Below, one piece after another: positions 8,617 through 13,052 of a DNA stretch of 13,052 nt (position 1 is its first letter; the number at the start of each line of letters is the position of its first letter). The position numbers were made by a program, and so were the translations under genes. The stretch comes from Cylindrotheca closterium (Eukaryota > Bacillariophyta > Bacillariophyceae > Bacillariales > Bacillariaceae). The notes under the pieces are model-generated. The model searched no databases and was not told where the DNA came from. It worked only from the letters and a program-made list of their open reading frames with translations. The stretch spans positions 1 to 13,052 of the forward strand of contig CAKOGP040001937.1 of NCBI GenBank assembly GCA_933822405.4, given 5' to 3'.

Positions 8617-8842
8617 CTTGATTTCTATTCTGAAGAGTACACGCAATAATGGAAACGCAATGAAAAGCTGCCCACTACAGAACCTACTGCACAACACCGA
8701 TGAAAGGCTATTTTCGATGGTATTATGCAACAGTATTTGACACGTGTCAAGGCCTCGGTACTTCGTTAGTCGTTTTGCGTCGTCGAGAGTTCAGAATTCA
8801 GAATGTGCCAAACAATCAAGGGTGAAGAGTATATCATTGGAC
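8617..8842. promoter_or_regulatory. Divergent promoter between the membrane-protein and J-protein genes
   Basis: The two start codons face away from each other across 226 bp, so both promoters must lie here or overlap the 5' ends. The notable element is the palindrome at 8737-8750. I see no clear TATA box for either gene. Open frames that run into this region from both sides have no conserved content and are taken as untranslated leader. Confidence 0.65.
8737..8750. promoter_or_regulatory. 14-bp palindrome with CACGTG core (G-box/E-box)
   Basis: TTGACACGTGTCAA is a perfect inverted repeat; its core CACGTG (8741-8746) is the classical site of bHLH and bZIP dimers in eukaryotes. It lies 93 bp upstream of the J-protein ATG and 121 bp upstream of the membrane-protein ATG. 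A symmetric site in a shared promoter could act in both directions. Binding is an inference. Confidence 0.6.
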
Positions 8843-10015
8843 ATGGCTTCTTCCAATGGCGATGGTAGCAAGCCTTCCGAGGCAATGATGCAGCTACTTG
8901 CTCCAGATGGCTATTATGCATACCTTAAAATAGATAAATCAGCAAGCACAGAGATTGATGAAGACTTGATCAAGAAAAATTACAGAAAGCTTAGTTTGAA
9001 GCATCATCCTGGTACGATTGTGTATAGTTTGCTTATCACTCATTGCGTTTCTAACCCATTTTGAAATCTTAAAATTATGATATTGCAGACAAACCTGGTG
9101 GTGATGCAGACACGTACGTATCGTCTGTTTTGTGTTTTCATGAAACCCAAATGGTTCTCTGACCAGCTTTCTTTGTTAACCATTTGTCTCAGCTTTCGAT
9201 TACTAAATCGGGCCCAGAGGGTACTCAAGACTCCCAGGTTGAAGCAGCAGTACGATATCCTAGGCCTAGATTTGGACGACGACGATGAACAGCATGATGA
9301 TAATGCAGCTACCGACGGTGGAGATCAACCAACGACTTCCCAAGGAATTGTGCACGACATGGCAAGCATGGTTCTCACCACAATATTGCAGCTGGGAGTT
9401 CGAACAGGTACGCTATGGAGTCGTTCATGTTATTGAATTTTAGCCTGCCGTTTGTTTCATGGAAGGATCATCTCATGCTTTGCTCTTATGTCCTCAGTTA
9501 TGATGGCTATAGCGTCGCTTTTAGTGGTTCGGTATCGATGGCTGTTGTACCCTGCCTTGGCATTCTTAGGTTTCCTTGCTTTTCGAAATCACTCTGTAGC
9601 TTTGCAGGGTGGAATAGAGCTGATTTCTCCTTTCCTAATTGGGACAGGATTGCTTATCATGTATCAGTCATCGGCAGAAACCGGCAGTGGAATTCTCTAC
9701 TGGCTTGGAGAGAGTCTAGTCATAGCAATGTTCACCTACAATTCAGTAAGTACAACGCCACAGCTACCTTCTCCTCTCGTGATAGGGGGCACTGCCGTAT
9801 TTTCTTTGGTAGCAGCACTGTGGTTCAGGGGGAAATTCTGGAATTATGCCGTTGTTGTGACGTTTGAGATCTTTTTGGCCATTTTTGTTGCCATGGCCTT
9901 CCCTGTGATGGAAATGGTTCTAGAGGCTATCTTGAACGAGAAATTGAAAAAAGTGGGCGAGAAAGTTAGACTTCAACACAAACACATGGAGAAATACTAC
10001 AGCTCTAGAACTTAA
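8843..10015 (+). CDS. Membrane-anchored J-domain (DnaJ-like) co-chaperone, four exons, 308 aa
   Basis: J-domain proteins stimulate the ATPase of Hsp70 partners. Exons are 8843-9011, 9089-9113, 9193-9407 and 9498-10015, with introns of 77, 79 and 90 bp. Splicing restores the catalytic HPD (55-57), which intron 1 cuts inside the Asp codon, and then DKPGGDADTFRLLNRAQRVL, the classical end of a J domain (about 22-87). Exon 2 is only 25 nt. An acidic stretch (DLDDDDEQHDD, 91-101) is followed by about five hydrophobic segments (roughly 137-165, 177-192, 203-216, 231-245, 252-275) and a basic, probably cytosolic tail (KLKKVGEKVRLQHKHM). There is no Gly/Phe region and no zinc-finger domain, so it is a type III (class C) J-protein. 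No signal peptide; the membrane is probably that of the ER or another organelle. The start at 8843 opens directly into the domain; an in-frame ATG at 8744 is less likely. Confidence 0.88.
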
Positions 10016-10117
10016 AGCTAGCAAATTCCTCCCTCGCAAGTAATAATAGTGTTGATGATGACAGATAATCTTAGATTTTTCAATGACGCGAATTTGAAGC
10101 GATATCTTGAAATGCCC

Positions 10118-10729
10118 TTACAATCGCTTACAAGCACTAGGAAGATGTTCTTCGGCCTCCGCAGGAGATCCCATCTTCTCGGTAAGAAGAGCACGAAGTC
10201 TTGAACAATCCGAGTCATCAACAAAGACTTCCGAACGCCACTTGGAAACATGGTGTGGAGAGTTTTTCGTCATGCTGTGAACAGCGGCATTAAAAAGCGA
10301 GATGTATGAGGAGACAGTAGATATTGAATATTGCATGCAGGGTGACCGGAAATTCGTACCGACGAGCAATGCGTGGCATTAGCCAGGAGGATCGATGCTT
10401 GACTTCTTCGTCTCCGATCGCAGAGGTCGTGTTGAAAGCATCATCACGCTTGAGAGTATGCTTGATGTTGTGGCATCCAGGCAAGGTCTTGACGCCTAGA
10501 ATATCGTTCAAGTCGAGGCATTCGGAACTGTAGTAAAAGAGGGTGGAGAGAGGGTGAGGTGGTGATTGCAGCCATGCGACGACCACAACGACGGTACAGT
10601 AGGATCTTTCACAAATACTGGCTTACCGAGAGATGACTAATGGTGCCAAACGGGGAAGCAATAAAAGCGAAAAGTCAGTCTTGATTGCATTTCGAACAAT
10701 TTTCGCTCGGTGAACTTACCAGAAGGCAT
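10118..10729 (-). CDS. Small spliced gene with a 10-nt microexon, 114 aa, function unknown
   Basis: Minus-strand exons are 10729-10720, 10636-10627, 10527-10360 and 10274-10118; introns are 83, 99 and 85 bp, all GT-AG (GTAAGT...ATTAG, GTAAGC...CTACAG, GTACGA...TTCACAG). The ATG has a strong context (ATCACCATGCC). Exons 1 and 2 are 10 nt each; both are needed to enter exon 3 in the frame SECLDLNDILGVKTLPGC. Exon 3 joins exon 4 through ARR-MTKNSPHHVSKW, and the protein ends SACKRL. It is hydrophilic and basic to neutral, with four cysteines (10, 25, 86, 111) and no signal peptide or membrane span. I do not recognise the family. Its 3' end faces the J-protein gene 102 bp away. Confidence is high for exons 3 and 4 and lower for the start. 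Confidence 0.6.
10627..10636 (-). other. Putative 10-nt microexon
   Basis: On the minus strand TCATCTCTCG is flanked by CACCATTAG before and GTAAGC after. Upstream of the acceptor lie a good branch site (GACTGAC) and a pyrimidine-rich run (TTTTCGCTTTTATTGCTTCCCC). Including it gives ten codons' worth of frame change: 10+10 nt meets the phase needed by exon 3. Skipping it would give MPSVPNAST then stop. Confidence 0.55.
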
Positions 10730-11012
10730 GGTGATGATGAGTTTGAGGATGAGAATCTAATAACAATGCCGAAGTTTTTATGATACTTGACACGAGAACC
10801 CGGATTTGGAATCAAGACAGCAGGAAATGAGAACCCTCCTACAATAGGTGGAATTTTGTCTTGTTCAATTTTCCTCTTTGATGTGTTTCCAGTTTGTTCG
10901 GTTTGAGTGAGCATTTTGATTGGCTGGAAATGTGCATCTGGCTGGAAAGGTGCGACATGCGTACATAGAACCAGGTACCATGTTATACGAGTAACATAAT
11001 GCGTACACATAA
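10730..11012 (-). promoter_or_regulatory. Upstream region and putative promoter of the small gene
   Basis: Read on the minus strand it holds AGCCAATCA (plus-strand positions 10917-10925), a good CCAAT box about 190 bp before the ATG. Next to it TGGCTGGAAAtGTGC (10921-10935) is repeated as TGGCTGGAAAgGTGC (10939-10953) with an 18-bp period. A 6-bp inverted repeat, ATGTTA-tacgag-TAACAT, lies at 10980-10997. None of these is proven; the position upstream of a supported gene is the main argument. Confidence 0.4.
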
Positions 11013-11417
11013 ATCGACGGTATTACCACAGTAGCAGCCATATCAATACGACAAACACCCAATCCATCGCCATCATATTCTATTTCTGCAATACCTGTCA
11101 CTACAAATGCTATTCTTCTTGGCATTACTATAGCCGTCTTGACCACTACAATTGATCATTACAATCAGCCAGCAACCACTTCTGGAGTGTCATCCTTGGA
11201 TCCAGCAGTGGTCCCATCGTCAGCGCATCCATTTAGCTATTCTTGCTGCTCCGAGTCACCGATCTCCCATTTCGCTGTTCCATCGGGTAGGCTGACGCAG
11301 ATTGGCCGCAATAGTGATTTCCCGCACGGATTTTCATTGCTCATGTGGGTGGCTAAAGAAGGCCAAGGGAACAGGAAAACTGACGTGATGGCCATCAAAG
11401 ACGCAAAATGGAATTAG
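11013..11417 (+). other. 135-codon open stretch without an early ATG
   Basis: The plus strand stays open from 11013 to the TAG at 11415-11417, but the first in-frame ATG comes only near 11343, so it could not be translated on its own. It encodes a Thr/Ser/Pro-rich sequence with one hydrophobic run (AILLGITIAVL). An AG-acceptor-like CCACAG precedes it at about 11026-11031. The opposite strand is also open over part of it. I cannot tell whether it is an internal exon, a decayed gene or chance. Confidence 0.25.
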
Positions 11418-12010
11418 TGGAGTTGGTTCATGAAGGGCCCAGTTTGGTGATGAATGTTTGCCTTGGGTTTCTGCCCCCTCTGCAGCTGATTGCGTACGCC
11501 TCTTGTCTTCCTTCACCATCGTTGCTTTGAGAGATGTTGGATGACGTTTTGGAAAAGTGATTGGGCTAAGTGAGTACCATATTGTTTCGTGGTAAAAATC
11601 ACGATCTCCAAAATTGCCTACACAGTACTAAAACACAATGAGGAAACTAGCCAATCAGCATGTACCGGTAGACTAATCCAATAACAAGCTTTTGGCCAAT
11701 CTGCTTGGATTTATGCAACCTTGTTCTTCATCCTCAACGACTTCAAAGGGGTGATTTTGTCGTTTACGAACGCGAATTGCGTGAATGTTTAGTGTGGATT
11801 TGGACCTATCAAAGTACTTTCACGCTAAACAGTGACAATTCAACTCTACACTGGCTTAGAATTACATTGAATTTTGTAGTTGAATGTTAATATGTTGTAT
11901 TCTACCTTGTTGCGGATGTCATGGGAGGAGGTCGTTGCCTAGATACAAGTGGAAACCTGGTCAGTCTTACTCCTGATAGGGCAAGCAACAGTGCACACCG
12001 ATTACCATTC
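11418..12010. other. Non-coding stretch with several CCAAT motifs
   Basis: No open frame here is convincing. CCAAT occurs at 11651-11655 (within AGCCAATCA), near 11676 and near 11695 (within GGCCAATCT), all on the plus strand within 50 bp. Such a cluster is common in promoters, but I find no clear gene downstream on the plus strand within this window. Otherwise I see nothing of note. Confidence 0.35.
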
Positions 12011-12059
12011 AGCCATGATCTGTAGGTTTTCGTCATATTTGATTTGCCAGGCGGGTTGT

Positions 12060-12600
12060 CACATTCCTCATTACTTTTCCATGTATCATCTTTGAGCGCT
12101 ATTTTGAGGAAGCAAGCTGACTTGTAAGTATCAATCATTGGAGAATTGTCACCAAGCAATTGCTGCTGCTACCCCTGAAACCTTGTATTGCATCAGCTAC
12201 AGTCACAAGTGCCTTCATATGTTGTGCATTCTTGGTATCTCACGCAATTCGCCTGAAAGCTCCCCAGTTCAGATTTCTTTCACTCTTCTCACTTGATGAC
12301 AGGCAGCGCCCATGCTGACTTGTAAGCGAACTAGAAGATTGACAAAACAACCTCATTCCATTTGCTGGCAAAAGTTTGCCTCCATCCGCTTCGTCGTCTG
12401 GAAATCTCAGATGTTCTCATTTCTTTCAGTCTGCACAGTGGACGACAGCGCTCATGCCGATCTTCGAAGCCAACGAGCAAGGAGATGGCAAAACAATAAT
12501 ATTCCCCTTGCGGGCAACACTGACTTCAGTAGTATCCAGCTCGTTCGTTTCAGCCCCCACGGCGGTAGATTGTTGGCGAAATGTTTGTTTCTTCCTCTGC
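12060..12600. repeat. Diverged direct repeats spaced 142-198 bp
   Basis: Three related blocks begin with AGCGC(T/C) and continue through a (C)TGACTTGTAAG-like core: near 12096-12150, 12305-12365 and 12447-12520. The 13-mer GCTGACTTGTAAG is identical at 12116-12128 and 12314-12326. CAGCGCcCATGCtGA at 12304 matches CAGCGCtCATGCcGA at 12446. Similarity goes on downstream (CATTTGCTGGCAA against CCCTTGCGGGCAA) and upstream (ATTTCTTTCA(C/G)TCT). The copies are too diverged for me to set exact borders, and none holds a shared open frame on either strand. Confidence 0.4.
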
Positions 12601-12870
12601 TTCAGTTCCAATCATGTCTTCTTCATCATTTGAGGTTAACAAGGCTCGCAAGTACTGCAGCTTCACCTCGTTGGATTACAAGAAAAACACATCACAATTG
12701 CCAAATGCCTCCGGCAGCTGTCATCATCAATCTGTTCTTGTATCCTGTTCTCAGTTTCATTTGTTGTTCGCTATGAGGAAGCTTGTGAAAACAAGTAGCT
12801 ACTGTATTGTGTTGAATGATTCGGTTAATGATTTTGTAGTGTCATCCACAGGGGTTCCAAAAATAGAATT
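12601..12870. other. Right-hand stretch without a supported gene
   Basis: Several open frames of 80 to 150 codons cross this stretch on both strands, but they overlap one another, are rich in Ser/Cys/His and show no domain. I see no gene. A faint similarity to the repeats just to the left may continue here. Confidence 0.4.
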
Positions 12871-12874
12871 GCCA

Positions 12875-12890
12875 TTGCAATTAATTGCAA
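12875..12890. repeat. 16-bp perfect palindrome, AT-rich
   Basis: TTGCAATTAATTGCAA is self-complementary. A further TAATTGCAATA follows at about 12894-12904, so the half-site ATTGCAA occurs several times within 40 bp. It could form a small cruciform or be a paired binding site. Confidence 0.8.
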
Positions 12891-12916
12891 TAAGTAATTG
12901 CAATATATTTATTGCT

Positions 12917-12952
12917 AGGTCATTTGTGTAATGACCTTGGAGTGACCTTGGA
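12917..12952. repeat. 8-bp hairpin overlapping an 11-bp-period repeat
   Basis: AGGTCATT (12917-12924) and AATGACCT (12930-12937) form a perfect stem with a 5-nt loop, TGTGT. TGACCTTGGA is then repeated at 12932-12941 and 12943-12952, so the right arm of the hairpin is also the first unit of the tandem repeat. TGACC/GGTCA half-sites therefore occur three times in 36 bp. Confidence 0.75.
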
Positions 12953-13052
12953 ACTAGATTAGACCCTTTGGAGGTACAGACATAGCTTTAGGCCTAACGC
13001 TCACGTCACTCCTTTCTGTGGCTTTCTGAGAGACTCTATAACTTTTGTTGTG

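Noticed and set aside
9746..9751. Perfect GTAAGT donor inside J-protein exon 4
   Set aside because: No AG at usual intron distance downstream restores the frame (67, 70 and 83 nt all shift it), and the uninterrupted frame continues with good membrane segments.
9415..9867. 150-codon plus-strand open frame over the J-protein exon 4
   Set aside because: Another frame over the same bases gives the membrane segments and joins in frame to the J domain; this one is a by-product.
10290..10586. 98-codon minus-strand open frame starting with GTG
   Set aside because: It has no ATG and runs through an acceptor and a donor; its middle part is exon 3 of the small spliced gene.
11240..11415. Minus-strand translation with SLPDGT, reminiscent of copia-type protease regions
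   Set aside because: The match is only a few residues, no D(S/T)G active site or neighbouring copia domains are present, and stops follow shortly.
12478..12495. GDGKT in a plus-strand open frame, like a P-loop
   Set aside because: No strand or helix pattern of an ATPase around it, no Walker B, and it lies in the diverged-repeat region that shares no open frame between copies.
1..13052. CRISPR array, tRNA, rRNA
   Set aside because: No regular repeat-spacer pattern, no GGTTCGANNCC-type box with a matching acceptor stem on either strand, and no rRNA-like tract was seen by eye.

Overview
The window reads as nuclear DNA of a unicellular eukaryote, most likely a diatom or a related stramenopile. 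It has short GT-AG introns (mostly 77 to 99 bp, one of 57 bp), closely packed genes on alternating strands, a eukaryotic DNA ligase I, and the remains of a LINE-like retroelement of a kind I associate with diatom genomes. The lineage is an inference; no marker gene is present to settle it.

Left part (1-4477). About 3.3 kb (roughly 405-3748) is a dead non-LTR retroelement on the + strand. In order it shows a basic linker, the N-terminal half of a reverse transcriptase, the end of the RT, a connecting region, RNase H and a small Cys/His motif. It carries four nonsense codons, about four breaks of frame, and a deletion that removed most of the RT palm. It ends in a 13-bp direct repeat. A 0.7 kb non-coding spacer with a 16-bp palindrome follows.

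Middle part (4478-10729). Four spliced genes alternate in orientation: ATP-dependent DNA ligase I (+), a predicted secretory-pathway multi-pass membrane protein of unknown function (-), a membrane-anchored J-domain co-chaperone (+), and a small protein of unknown function (-) whose model needs a 10-nt microexon. The tail-to-tail gaps are 109 and 102 bp. The head-to-head gap of 226 bp between the membrane protein and the J-protein has a 14-bp perfect palindrome around a CACGTG core, placed where it could serve both genes.

Right part (10730-13052). I can call no convincing gene here. It holds the likely promoter of the small gene, a long open but ATG-poor stretch, several CCAAT motifs, a set of diverged repeats spaced 142 to 198 bp apart, and an AT-rich end with a 16-bp palindrome, a hairpin and an 11-bp-period repeat.

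No CRISPR array, tRNA or rRNA was seen. I found no clearly new multi-gene system. The least ordinary items are the microexon gene, the symmetric G-box in the divergent promoter, the unknown membrane protein with two RGGAL motifs, and the unusual N-terminus and 5' leader of the ligase.
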